Below the pieces are notes generated by a model. That model was given only the letters and a program-made list of their open reading frames with translations. It did no database searches and had not been told where the DNA came from. 32,367 nt of DNA from an uncultured Bacteroidota bacterium (GTDB lineage Bacteria; Bacteroidota; Bacteroidia; 2-12-FULL-35-15), in NCBI GenBank assembly GCA_903881065.1, contig CAIRRW010000262.1:1-32367 (forward strand). Direction: 5' to 3'. The translations under genes were made by a program, and so were the position numbers. Below, piece after piece: positions 1 to 9,564 of the stretch (positions are counted from its first letter, which is position 1; each line of letters starts with the position of its first letter).

Positions 1-1687
1 AAGTAGAATTAACATGGTCGTGCGAATGACAACTAAGATTACAAGTACCATGTCCCGGTGAAGAATAAGTCCAATTAAGAATACTGCTGCTATTGTTGGA
101 AACAAAGGACTTGTTGAAATTTATTAGATGACTATTATTTAATGTAGTTCCCTGAGTGCTGCTTATTCCATGCGGATCATGACAGGTGTTGCATGAAGTA
201 GAATTACCATGAGGTTCGTGACTTCCGTGATCTATTAAATTATGATTTGCTATAGTTGTAGTTTGATCATGGCATTGATAACACAATTCATAACTGGAAT
301 AGGAAGCGACATAACTCGTAGTGCGGTCGTAGTTATATTTTAATATCTGTGGATAAATAGAACCATGAGGGCCAGCAGGAGAGCCAGATCCATCACTTGC
401 ATGGCAGTCAGTGCAGTAAATCATACTTGATGCAGTTAAAGGAGAAATCAAGCCTGATATAGTAGAGTTCTTACCAATTGCTGCTACAGGATGAAAAGAA
501 GGATTAGTTGGGTCAAACTCTAACCGTTGATCATTCTGAACAATTACTCTTGGTGAAGCTTGTCCTGTAACTGCATTTAATGAGTGACATCTATAACAGA
601 TTTCATATTCATTGGTAACAGGATTTACCACTGCTCCACTCTGGTTAATTCCTACCACTCCATTGTTAGATCCTTTTACTGCGGGTGCCGTAGCTGCTTG
701 TGATTTAGTGGAATGTGGATTATGACAATCAACGCATTCAACATGCTTTGTATTTGGAATTGCTCCTTCAGTTGGATTATGTATCGCATCGTAAGGGTCG
801 TGTATTCCGGTATAACCATACACATTATGTTTATATGTTTTTGTGAAATCAGCTTTTACATTCTTTGATGCAGCATCTCCATTGTGACAATCAAGGCAAT
901 TATCTTCTTCGGTTTGATATTTTAATAAGCGGTAAGTGGAGCCAGCATTATGTGGGTTGTGGCAATTTTCACAAGCATTCTGAGCTACAGTTGTCCAAGG
1001 AGTATAAGGCCAAGGATTTGGAGCTACAGCATTCCAAGTCTTTGTAGATGTATTGTGGCTACTTGTTGTCCAATTATTTTCCTGATGACAAGTAATACAA
1101 ATTGCAGAATTCTGAGATGTAGCAACCAAAAATTTTGTGTACTTGTCAATATGAGGATCATGGCAGGAAGTGCATTGTAATTGATTGTTCTCCAATTTTA
1201 TTGTTGACGGAAGAGTTAAAGGACTTTTTAATTCAGGGTTAGCTGTGGCTAAAGCAACATCATATGCAAATGAAATGGGATGGTCGTTTTGTAAATTAGT
1301 TGTTAAATTAGATGGCCCCACTGGCATATATACTGTACTGGCAAAACTAATTAGAGTTCCTCGACTTAATACTTCACCTAATGCTATTGTACCGTCATGG
1401 CAAGAGAGACATAATATAGAAGATCCACTTGGCTGCCCTGGTGTTGCTCTTAATGTTGAACTGGTATAAGTTGTGTAATTGGCACCAGGGTCATTTCTAT
1501 TCCATAATGGTTTTAAAGGATTTGTGTTATGTGCGGTATGACAGAAAATGCATATTTCATCTTCTGAAGATGCTTTTACAGTACCTGGTCCCCCTGAAGA
1601 CAAATTATGTTTGGTAGTTATTATCGACTGTGCATTAATTACTGCGGGAATCCACAATAATAGTATAATATAGAATAATGGTTTCAT
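1..1687 (-). CDS. Secreted multihaem c-type cytochrome (doubled-CXXCH type), 3' end truncated by the window edge
   Basis: Minus frame opens at ATG 1687-1685 (MKPLFYIILLLWIPAVINAQS..., signal-peptide-like) and has no stop to position 2. I read 11 CXXCH motifs (CIFCH, CLSCH, CTSCH, CITCH, CENCH, CLDCH, CVDCH, CYRCH, CTDCH, CYQCH, CNTCH) plus one CNLSCH (CX3CH). Several are followed by N/D-P-H (CHNPHNAG, CHDPHID, CHNPHSTK, CHDPHGIS). Not in the ORF track, presumably because it runs off the edge. Confidence 0.93.
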   Translation of the reverse strand, partial: MKPLFYIILLLWIPAVINAQSIITTKHNLSSGGPGTVKASSEDEICIFCHTAHNTNPLKPLWNRNDPGANYTTYTSSTLRATPGQPSGSSILCLSCHDGTIALGEVLSRGTLISFASTVYMPVGPSNLTTNLQNDHPISFAYDVALATANPELKSPLTLPSTIKLENNQLQCTSCHDPHIDKYTKFLVATSQNSAICITCHQENNWTTSSHNTSTKTWNAVAPNPWPYTPWTTVAQNACENCHNPHNAGSTYRLLKYQTEEDNCLDCHNGDAASKNVKADFTKTYKHNVYGYTGIHDPYDAIHNPTEGAIPNTKHVECVDCHNPHSTKSQAATAPAVKGSNNGVVGINQSGAVVNPVTNEYEICYRCHSLNAVTGQASPRVIVQNDQRLEFDPTNPSFHPVAAIGKNSTISGLISPLTASSMIYCTDCHASDGSGSPAGPHGSIYPQILKYNYDRTTSYVASYSSYELCYQCHDQTTTIANHNLIDHGSHEPHGNSTSCNTCHDPHGISSTQGTTLNNSHLINFNKSFVSNNSSSILNWTYSSPGHGTCNLSCHSHDHVNST

Positions 1688-2718
1688 TTTTTACCTCCTG
1701 TAATAAGTTGAAATATTTGTATTCTTGAATTGTAGCTGTCTGCTACATATATTTTATCATTCTCATCAATATATAAACCTGATGGCATCCAGAATTTTCC
1801 TTCGCCTTGTCCTTGTGAACCAAATCTATATAGGAAATTACCATAAATATCAAAAACTTGAACAACATGAAACAATGCATCTGCAATATAAATATGTCCG
1901 TAGGAATCAGTTGCAATTCCTTTAGGACTTGCAAAGTATCCTGTTGCATCACCATTTGATCCAAATACAGATATCACTTCTCCTTCTTTATTAAAAACCT
2001 GAACTCTAAAATTCATTGCATCTACTACATAAGCATTTCCTTTCTTATCAATCCAAATATGAGTAGGGTAATTGAATTTCCCTTTTGTGCTGCCTCTTGT
2101 TCCAATCTTTTTTATTATCTCACCCTTCTCATTTAATATCACTATTCTATGCTCATCAGTTTCAAGAACCCAAATTTGTTTAGTTAACTCACAATATGCA
2201 ATTCCAGTAACTTTATTCAATTTTAAAGTATCATTTAAGATGCTAAATTCCTTCTTTAGCGCATCTACCAGGAAAATTTTATTCAAATAGGAATCAGTAA
2301 AGAGTATTTCGTTATTATGAAATTTACAAACACCAACTAAAGAAGCAAGGTCTTTGTTTTTCTTTTCAATGAAACGAGGGCTATTGCCAACATTATTTAT
2401 CACCTGAAAGACAGCCTTGCTTTCCTGATCCAAAACCCATAAGGCATTTTGATTATCAAGAATAATAGATACCGGTCTTACTAAATCTTGTTTCTTTTTG
2501 CCAAGAATAAAATCCTTTATTTGTTGCTTTTTATCCTTCTTTTGATTTTTACTTTCAATTGTTGGCCATTGGCTTAACCACTTCACCTCCCCACTTTCAA
2601 AAGTGTTTAATGGCTTCTTATTTAGTGTATCTTGTGCCTGGCATTTACAAATGTAAAAGAATAATATCGCTATAGAAATGAAAAAGAACTTAAATATATT
2701 CCTAAAGTGAGCAATCAT
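1684..2718 (-). CDS. Secreted NHL-repeat (six-bladed beta-propeller) protein
   Basis: 344 aa, N-terminal signal-like segment. Repeats of the form GxFxxPxGIxxDxxGxIYVADxxxxRIQVF (e.g. GKFNYPTHIWIDKKGNAYVVDAMNFRVQVF, GYFASPKGIATDSYGHIYIADALFHVVQVF, GKFWMPSGLYIDENDKIYVADSYNSRIQIF). Confidence 0.9.
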   Translation of the reverse strand: MIAHFRNIFKFFFISIAILFFYICKCQAQDTLNKKPLNTFESGEVKWLSQWPTIESKNQKKDKKQQIKDFILGKKKQDLVRPVSIILDNQNALWVLDQESKAVFQVINNVGNSPRFIEKKNKDLASLVGVCKFHNNEILFTDSYLNKIFLVDALKKEFSILNDTLKLNKVTGIAYCELTKQIWVLETDEHRIVILNEKGEIIKKIGTRGSTKGKFNYPTHIWIDKKGNAYVVDAMNFRVQVFNKEGEVISVFGSNGDATGYFASPKGIATDSYGHIYIADALFHVVQVFDIYGNFLYRFGSQGQGEGKFWMPSGLYIDENDKIYVADSYNSRIQIFQLITGGKK

Positions 2719-2816
2719 GTAAAGGTGTTTTTTCTTCGAACAAAATTAGTCATAAATAAAGAACGATTTCAGGACAAATGTCATATTTTAAATAAATGCA
2801 ATACTAAAATAATTAC

Positions 2817-3842
2817 CTATCTGTAATTTTTTACTGCTTCCACAAATGCTTTAGCATTTTCTACTGGAATATTAGGTAGAATGCCATGCCCTAAATTAGC
2901 AATGTATCGATCTTTCCCAAAAGCATCAATCATCTCCTTTACTTCTTTTTGGATCTGAGGTATTGGAAGCAATAATTTACAAGGGTCAAAATTCCCTTGC
3001 AATGTTTTTTTATTCTGAGTTAGAGACCTTGCAAGTTCTGGTGTAATACACCAGTCAATTCCAATAGATGATGCTGACGATTTGCTTAATTCTTCCAAAG
3101 CATACCAACTGCCTTTCGGAAAAAGAATAACAGGAACATGAGCACTTAAACTATCCGAAATTTTATTCAAATAAGGGAGCGAAAATTCATTAAAATCATT
3201 TGGACTTAAAAGACCACTCCAACTATCAAAAACCTGCACCGCATCTGCTCCGGACTTAACTTGTTCGTGTAGATAAGAAATAGTTACATCAGTTATTTTA
3301 TTTAATAATTGATGAGCGAGTTTTGGTTGAGAAAAACAAAATTGTTTCGCAACATCAAAGTTCTTACTTCCTTTCCCTTCTACCAAATAACAAAGTATTG
3401 TAAACGGTGCACCTGCAAATCCAATTAACGGAACACGATTATTCAGTTCCTTTTTAATGAGTTTAATTGCTTGTGACACATAATCCAAGGAGCCAATAGC
3501 ATCATCTCCAACAATTAAGTTATTCACATCTTTTTCAGTAGTTATTGTCCTCGGTAAAATAGGTCCCTTGTGTTCTAATAATTGTACTTCAACTCCCATT
3601 GCTTGAGGAATCACTAGAATATCCGAAAACAAAATTGCCGCATCAACCCCAATAATATCTACCGGTTGAATAGTAATTTTACATGCCAACTCAGGGGTTT
3701 GAACACGGGTAAAAAAATCATATTTGTTTCTTAACTCAATATATTCGGGTAAATACCTTCCAGCTTGTCTCATCATCCAAACTGGTGGTCTTTCCACTTT
3801 TTCTCCGTGTAATGCCTTAATAAATAGGTGTTCTTTACTCAT
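2817..3842 (-). CDS. hemE: Uroporphyrinogen decarboxylase
   Basis: 341 aa. [17 protein letters not shown] near the N-terminus, [16 protein letters not shown], and [23 protein letters not shown] at the C-terminus. Confidence 0.97.
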   Translation of the reverse strand: MSKEHLFIKALHGEKVERPPVWMMRQAGRYLPEYIELRNKYDFFTRVQTPELACKITIQPVDIIGVDAAILFSDILVIPQAMGVEVQLLEHKGPILPRTITTEKDVNNLIVGDDAIGSLDYVSQAIKLIKKELNNRVPLIGFAGAPFTILCYLVEGKGSKNFDVAKQFCFSQPKLAHQLLNKITDVTISYLHEQVKSGADAVQVFDSWSGLLSPNDFNEFSLPYLNKISDSLSAHVPVILFPKGSWYALEELSKSSASSIGIDWCITPELARSLTQNKKTLQGNFDPCKLLLPIPQIQKEVKEMIDAFGKDRYIANLGHGILPNIPVENAKAFVEAVKNYR

Positions 3843-3941
3843 ATAGTTTCTTGACTTTTTATATAGAATGTTCTTAGAAGGGAATCTTAGAAATTAACTG
3901 TAATTGGAAAGTGTAGAGTGAATTATTACCGAATAGCAATA

Positions 3942-4868
3942 TTATTCAGTCATTAAACTTTTTAGCTCCATAGCGATCTTATCACCACCATTCTTAAGCA
4001 ATTTTTCGGCAGCTAATCTTCCAGCGTCCTCAAATTTCCCAAGTTCAAATTCCGTTTCTATTTCTACTTTCCTAACACCATCTAAAGAAAGGATATTCCC
4101 CTTAAAATGAATCTTATCTTTTTCTACAGTTGCTAAAGCAGCTATTGGTATAGAACACCCACCTTTTAAATTTCTAAGGAATGACCTTTCTATTCCTGCA
4201 CATATTGCTGTCTCCTGATGATTCAATGTTTTACAAATTAAATCTATTTCCGGATCATCTTCTCTACAAACAACTGCCAATGCTCCTTGAGCTGGTGCAG
4301 GTAACATCCAATCCAATTCCATTTTATTTGGCACTTCCAATTCTATCCTGTTAATCCCTGCTACAGCGAACAGAGCTCCATTCCAGTTTTTTGTATTCTT
4401 AAGTTTATCTAATCTAGTATTAATATTTCCTCTGATTGATTCAATTGTATGATTTGGATATCTGTTCAGCCATTGCGCTTTTCGTCTCAAACTACTTGTT
4501 GCAATAGTAATTCCGGCATCTTCAGTAATTTTAAAAGATGAATCCTGATACACAAGCGCATCTTTTACATTCGCTCTTTTAGGAATAGCGGCTATTTTTA
4601 AATTCTTTGGTAATTGTGTCGGAACATCTTTTAAAGAATGTACTGCTATATCTATCTTGTTAGTCAAAAGTGCAACATCAAGTGTCTTTGTAAATATTCC
4701 CTGAACACCCATTTCGTATAATGGCGATGTAAGATTAATATCTCCTTCACTTTTCACAAGGGTTAATTCAGTTTTTATCCCCTGTTCATTTAGTAATCCT
4801 TCTATGAATTTAGCTTGCCATAATGCAAGACTGCTATCGCGAGACCCTATTCTAATTAGCCGAGGCAT
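3942..4868 (-). CDS. hemC: Hydroxymethylbilane synthase (porphobilinogen deaminase)
   Basis: 308 aa. IRIGSRDSSLALWQAKFI, IAVHSLKDVPTQLP, TSSLRRKAQWLNRYP, RGNINTRLDKL, ERSFLRNLKGGCSIPIAALA (cofactor-binding Cys). Confidence 0.97.
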   Translation of the reverse strand: MPRLIRIGSRDSSLALWQAKFIEGLLNEQGIKTELTLVKSEGDINLTSPLYEMGVQGIFTKTLDVALLTNKIDIAVHSLKDVPTQLPKNLKIAAIPKRANVKDALVYQDSSFKITEDAGITIATSSLRRKAQWLNRYPNHTIESIRGNINTRLDKLKNTKNWNGALFAVAGINRIELEVPNKMELDWMLPAPAQGALAVVCREDDPEIDLICKTLNHQETAICAGIERSFLRNLKGGCSIPIAALATVEKDKIHFKGNILSLDGVRKVEIETEFELGKFEDAGRLAAEKLLKNGGDKIAMELKSLMTE

Positions 4869-6078
4869 GACGCATGAATTTATTTACAATTTCTTCAGGC
4901 TCTAATTGCACTCCATTGTTTTGTTTCAAATCCAAAACAAATGAGGCTACAGTTTTCTTTACTAACTCATCTTTTTTGGCAGAGTCAAGTCTTGCTAAGT
5001 GAGGGCATGAATTACTAGCTTCAATTAACATGTTTTTTAAAACAACTATCTGATTTCTTTGTTCATAAAATTTGTTCCAATCAATGAATGAAGCTATATG
5101 AGTATTAAGAATTCCGTTTGCAATCGGCAAATAGGTTTTTCGATTTTCAAGTGATTTATCCAAAATGGCAGAGATGGAATCAATATCTAATATCTCCACA
5201 TCTTTATTGTACTTACATTGCGGATGTACTGTTTGAGGAATAGATAAGTCAAGTATTAATCGGGTTTGTGAATCCTTTAAGTTTTCGGGAGTTACGATAT
5301 ACTTATCCGATGTTGTACTTAAAACAATTACATCATAATCTTTTATATTATCATTCAAGTCTTCAAACGGTAACAAACTGAATCCATTAGATGTTGCGAT
5401 TTCCAAAGCAGTTGCATATGTCCTATTTGAAACAGTTAAATCAAAATGAGGTAAATAATGTTTAATATTTTTCGCAATATTATTACCGAATTTCCCAGTT
5501 CCCACCAATAAACATTTTGTTGGTTTTTCTTCAATTTTCTCCTTCAATATTTCAATTGCAGCATAAGAAGCTGAAACAGTTCCTTTACTTAAAGCGGTTT
5601 TAGTTTTAATTTCTTTTGAAGCCTGAATACAAATATTAGCCATTCTTTCGAACACAGGTCCAAGTAATCCATTTTCTTTTGAAAACTTACAGGCATTTTT
5701 AAACTGGCCTAAAATTTCATAATCTCCTAATATTTGAGAATCCAAACCTGAAGCCACATGAAATATATGAGATAAAGCTTCTTCCGAGGTTTTCACGAAT
5801 TTATATTCATCCAATAATTCTCTAGGTTGATTACAAACGGTACTTATAATATGTTCAGCGTGCGCAACGCAACCAGCTCCGTATATTTCGGTACGATTGC
5901 AAGTACTCAATACCACAAAATCATTAAAATTATGGCTTCTTGCCATATCATAACATTCTTTTTGTTTTTCTGCAGAAATCGAAAATGCACTTCTAGTAGT
6001 AATATTTGCATTTTTAAATGTGATTCCTATTACAAATGAGTTTTTCATAAATGTTTTGTTTGTTAATAAACTGTTCAT
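4852..6078 (-). CDS. hemA: Glutamyl-tRNA reductase; start may be the internal Met at about 6048 (MKNSFVIGITFKN)
   Basis: VVLSTCNRTEIYG, HIFHVASGLDSQILGDYEILGQFKNA and LLVGTGKFGNNIAKNI are hallmark GluTR motifs. 17-bp overlap with hemC. Confidence 0.95.
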   Translation of the reverse strand: MNSLLTNKTFMKNSFVIGITFKNANITTRSAFSISAEKQKECYDMARSHNFNDFVVLSTCNRTEIYGAGCVAHAEHIISTVCNQPRELLDEYKFVKTSEEALSHIFHVASGLDSQILGDYEILGQFKNACKFSKENGLLGPVFERMANICIQASKEIKTKTALSKGTVSASYAAIEILKEKIEEKPTKCLLVGTGKFGNNIAKNIKHYLPHFDLTVSNRTYATALEIATSNGFSLLPFEDLNDNIKDYDVIVLSTTSDKYIVTPENLKDSQTRLILDLSIPQTVHPQCKYNKDVEILDIDSISAILDKSLENRKTYLPIANGILNTHIASFIDWNKFYEQRNQIVVLKNMLIEASNSCPHLARLDSAKKDELVKKTVASFVLDLKQNNGVQLEPEEIVNKFMRHASAN

Positions 6079-6198
6079 TAGTTTTTACAATACAAATGTC
6101 TGCACTTTAATCCATGGCAATTATGATTGAAATCAGTTGGCATTATGATTTTAGAAAGTTTATAATCTGCGAAAACGCAATAGGAAACAAATAAAATT

Positions 6199-6675
6199 TT
6201 ATAACAAGCCTGAATTTTCCTTTTTTCTTTCCTCTTCGAACCAATGATCGACTTTTAAGTTTCTGCCTAGTGCGGCCTCCACAGCCAACTCGTCACAACG
6301 ATTATTCTCTATATTGGATGCATGTCCTTTAACCCAAACAAATTTAACTTTATGCGTTCTAAAAGAATGGAGGAAGCGAACCCATAAATCCGAATTCTTT
6401 TTATCTTTGAAATGTTTCTTTTCCCAGCCAAAAACCCATTTTTTTTCAACAGAATCAACTACATATTTACTATCAGAATATATAGTAACGGAGGATCCAT
6501 CTTTCTTCAAAGCTTCAAGAGCAACAATTACTGATAATAATTCCATTCTGTTATTAGTAGTTAAGCGGAACCCTTCCGAGATTTCTTTTCGTAAAGCGCC
6601 AAAAATCATCACAACCCCAAAGCCGCCAGGCCCGGGATTGCCTCTTGATGCCCCATCAGTATAAATTGAAATCAT
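6199..6675 (-). CDS. rnhA: Ribonuclease HI
   Basis: 158 aa. IYTDGASRGNPGPGGFG, NNRMELLSVIVALEALK, SDSKYVVDSV, WVKGHASNIENNRCDELA: catalytic D-E-D-D architecture. Confidence 0.96.
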   Translation of the reverse strand: MISIYTDGASRGNPGPGGFGVVMIFGALRKEISEGFRLTTNNRMELLSVIVALEALKKDGSSVTIYSDSKYVVDSVEKKWVFGWEKKHFKDKKNSDLWVRFLHSFRTHKVKFVWVKGHASNIENNRCDELAVEAALGRNLKVDHWFEEERKKENSGLL

Positions 6676-7232
6676 ATTCCTGCGTGAGTTCTGAAGAGTT
6701 TAACGGCTATTGCCAACAGGATAACACCAAATACTTTTCTTAAAATATTAATGCCACCTACTCCTAGTATCTTTTCGAGACGATAGGTATTACGAAGAAC
6801 TAAATAAACAAAAACCAAATTAATAAGGATGGCAATTATGATATTCTCAATTTTATATTCTGCTCTTATTGAGAGAAGTGTAGTAAGTGTTCCTGTTCCA
6901 GCAATAAGAGGGAAAGCTATAGGAACAATGGACGCAGTAGCGGCTGAATCATCTTTATAAAACTTAACCCCTAAAATCATTTCAAGTGCTAAAAAGAATA
7001 TAATGAACGAACCTGCAATTGCAAAAGAACTAACATCTATGCCAATAATATTAAGTATCTGTTCGCCAAGAAACATAAATCCAATCATAATTACTCCAGA
7101 AACCATAGTAGCTTTTCCAGATTGTATTATACCATGTTTACTTTGCAAGTCAAGTAGAACGGGCAATGAGCCGATAACATCTATTACAGCGAATAGAATC
7201 ATGGTGGTGGATAGAATTTCTTTATAATTCAT
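6672..7232 (-). CDS. MarC/UPF0056 family integral membrane protein
   Basis: 186 aa, about six hydrophobic segments. FAVIDVIGSLPVLLDL and PIAFPLIAGTGTLTTLLSI match the MarC family pattern. Overlaps rnhA by 4 bp. Confidence 0.85.
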   Translation of the reverse strand: MNYKEILSTTMILFAVIDVIGSLPVLLDLQSKHGIIQSGKATMVSGVIMIGFMFLGEQILNIIGIDVSSFAIAGSFIIFFLALEMILGVKFYKDDSAATASIVPIAFPLIAGTGTLTTLLSIRAEYKIENIIIAILINLVFVYLVLRNTYRLEKILGVGGINILRKVFGVILLAIAVKLFRTHAGI

Positions 7233-7266
7233 TTTGTATGGACAATTAGTTCTACGAATTTACGAA

Positions 7267-7842
7267 TCATTCTGTCAAAAGTACCTTTTCAATCACTCTT
7301 GGAAAGAATTTATATTCTAGGTGATGAATTTTTGCTGCTAATGTTTCCGCTGTATCATTTTCGGAGACGTAACAACGATGCTGTGATATTATTTTTCCCT
7401 CATCATAATGTTCGTTTACATAATGAATAGAAATGCCGCTCTCTTTTTCCTTTGCTTCTATTACAGCCTGATGAACTTTCATTCCATACATTCCTTTTCC
7501 TCCATAGTTCGGAAGAAGTGCAGGATGAATATTTATAATTTTATTCGGATAGGTTTTTATTAAGTCTTCAGGTATCATCCATAGAAAACCAGCAAGTATG
7601 ATAAAGTCGATATTAAATGATTTTAAATGCTCAATTGTTATATTATTGTCATAAAAATCTACTCTATTAATAACGAGTGACGGAATATTTGCTTGTTTTG
7701 CCCGGTTTAATACATTGGCATTTACTTTATTTGAAACTATTAGTGCTATTTTAATAGTATCTGAAGTTTTGAAATAATCAATAATATTTTGTGCATTTGT
7801 TCCTTCTCCAGAAGCAAAAATGGCAATATTTTTCATTTTCAT
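7267..7842 (-). CDS. purN: Phosphoribosylglycinamide formyltransferase
   Basis: 191 aa. IAIFASGEGTNAQNII, ILAGFLWMIPEDLI, NIHPALLPNYGGKGMYGMKVHQAV, SGISIHYVNEHYDEGKII. Confidence 0.96.
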   Translation of the reverse strand: MKMKNIAIFASGEGTNAQNIIDYFKTSDTIKIALIVSNKVNANVLNRAKQANIPSLVINRVDFYDNNITIEHLKSFNIDFIILAGFLWMIPEDLIKTYPNKIINIHPALLPNYGGKGMYGMKVHQAVIEAKEKESGISIHYVNEHYDEGKIISQHRCYVSENDTAETLAAKIHHLEYKFFPRVIEKVLLTE

Positions 7843-7983
7843 GGGGCAAAATTAACTTTTAATCCTATATAAATTAAATAAATAATCATTCTTAATAACC
7901 TTTAGAACGCTTGTAAAATATTGATTTTTAATAAAAAATATGAGTAGGGTACATAATTATTAATTAATAAATGAACATTTTTT

Positions 7984-8013
7984 TTTGTTATTCTATACAT
8001 AACTCTATCTTTG
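7984..8013 (+). promoter_or_regulatory. Bacteroidota-type promoter upstream of acpP
   Basis: TTTG (7984-7987), 18-nt spacer, TATCTTTG (8006-8013) matching the TAnnTTTG -7 consensus; about 30 nt before the acpP ATG. Confidence 0.7.
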
Positions 8014-8043
8014 CACCCGAATTAATCAAATAAACATTTTAAA

Positions 8044-8280
8044 ATGTCAGACATTGCAACAAAAGTAAAAGCTATTATCGTTGATAAATTAGGAGTAGAC
8101 GAAAAAGAAGTAACCCTAACAGCGAGTTTTACAAATGATTTAGGTGCAGACTCATTAGATACTGTAGAGTTAATAATGGAGTTTGAAAAAGAATTCAATA
8201 TTGCTATTCCAGATGACCAAGCTGAAAAAATCGGTACAGTTGGAGAAGCAATTTCTTACATCGAAGCAAATTCAAAATAA
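8044..8280 (+). CDS. acpP: Acyl carrier protein
   Basis: 78 aa. [42 protein letters not shown] with the DSL phosphopantetheine site. Confidence 0.98.
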   Translation: MSDIATKVKAIIVDKLGVDEKEVTLTASFTNDLGADSLDTVELIMEFEKEFNIAIPDDQAEKIGTVGEAISYIEANSK

Positions 8281-8298
8281 TTCCAAAAGTTTTATTTA

Positions 8299-9555
8299 AT
8301 GAAGTTAAGACGAGTAGTAGTTACAGGTCTTGGAGCTATAACGCCTCTTGGTAATAATGTTACAGATTACTGGAACAATCTTATTAATGGTGTAAGCGGA
8401 GCTGCGCCTATTACTCGTTTTGATGCTTCAAAGTTTAAAACCCAATTTGCCTGCGAGGTGAAAGGGTTTAATCCAGAAGATTATTTAGACAAAAAAGAAG
8501 CACGTAAACTTGATCCTTTTTCTCAATATGGATTATGTTCTGCTATTCAAGCTGTAAAAGATGCAGGATTGGATGGCGAAAATGCTTTTGATCCGGATAG
8601 AGCAGGAGTAATTTGGGGTTCGGGAATTGGTGGATTACAAACGTTTCAGGACGAGTGTTTTAATTTTGAAAGAGGTGATGGTACTCCTCGTTTCAATCCT
8701 TTTTTCATTCCTAAAATGATTGCTGATATTTGTTCAGGACATATTTCAATTAGATTTGGAATGCGTGGCCCTAACTTTACTACTGTATCAGCGTGTGCAT
8801 CTTCCACTAATGCTTTAATTGATGCTACTACCTATATTAAGTTGGGTAAGGCGGATATTATTGTTGCAGGAGGCTCGGAAGCTGCAGTATGCGAAGCAGG
8901 AGTAGGTGGATTTAATGCAATGCATGCACTTTCTACGCGTAATGATTCCCCTTCAACAGCATCACGTCCTTTCGATTTGGACAGAGATGGATTTGTATTA
9001 GGTGAAGGTGCTGGTTGTTTAATACTTGAAGATTTAGAACATGCCATAAAACGCGGTGCTAAAATATATGCAGAAATAGTAGGCGGAGGTATGACAGCAG
9101 ATGCGAACCATATTACTGCTCCACATCCTGAAGGATTGGGCGCACGTAATGTAATGCGTATAGCTTTGCAGGATGCAGGAATGAATCCTGATGAAATAGA
9201 TTATGTGAATGTACATGGTACTTCTACACCACTTGGTGATGTTGCCGAAACGAAAGCAATTATTTCTGTATTTGGCGAAAGTGCGTATAAATTAAATATC
9301 AGTTCTACTAAATCAATGACAGGGCACTTACTTGGTGCTGCTGGTGCTATTGAAGCGATGGCCGCTATACTTGCTGTAAAAAATGATATTATTCCTCCAA
9401 CAATAAATCATTTTACCGACGACCCTGCGTTGGATAACAAATTAAACTTAACATTTGGAGTTGCCCAAAAACGAGTGGTACGTGCTGCATTAAGCAATAC
9501 TTTTGGTTTTGGCGGACATAACGCCTCAGTGATTGTAAAAAAATACAACGCTTAA
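8299..9555 (+). CDS. fabF: 3-oxoacyl-[acyl-carrier-protein] synthase II
   Basis: 418 aa. VVVTGLGAITPLGNN, TVSACASSTNALIDA (active-site Cys), VNVHGTSTPLGD, STKSMTGHLLGAAGAIEA. Confidence 0.98.
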   Translation: MKLRRVVVTGLGAITPLGNNVTDYWNNLINGVSGAAPITRFDASKFKTQFACEVKGFNPEDYLDKKEARKLDPFSQYGLCSAIQAVKDAGLDGENAFDPDRAGVIWGSGIGGLQTFQDECFNFERGDGTPRFNPFFIPKMIADICSGHISIRFGMRGPNFTTVSACASSTNALIDATTYIKLGKADIIVAGGSEAAVCEAGVGGFNAMHALSTRNDSPSTASRPFDLDRDGFVLGEGAGCLILEDLEHAIKRGAKIYAEIVGGGMTADANHITAPHPEGLGARNVMRIALQDAGMNPDEIDYVNVHGTSTPLGDVAETKAIISVFGESAYKLNISSTKSMTGHLLGAAGAIEAMAAILAVKNDIIPPTINHFTDDPALDNKLNLTFGVAQKRVVRAALSNTFGFGGHNASVIVKKYNA

Positions 9556-9564
9556 AATTTCCGT

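Noticed and set aside
950-1617. Plus-strand ORFs at 950..1180, 1185..1469 and 1429..1617
   Set aside because: Antisense to the multihaem cytochrome frame, whose CXXCH motifs clearly identify the coding strand.
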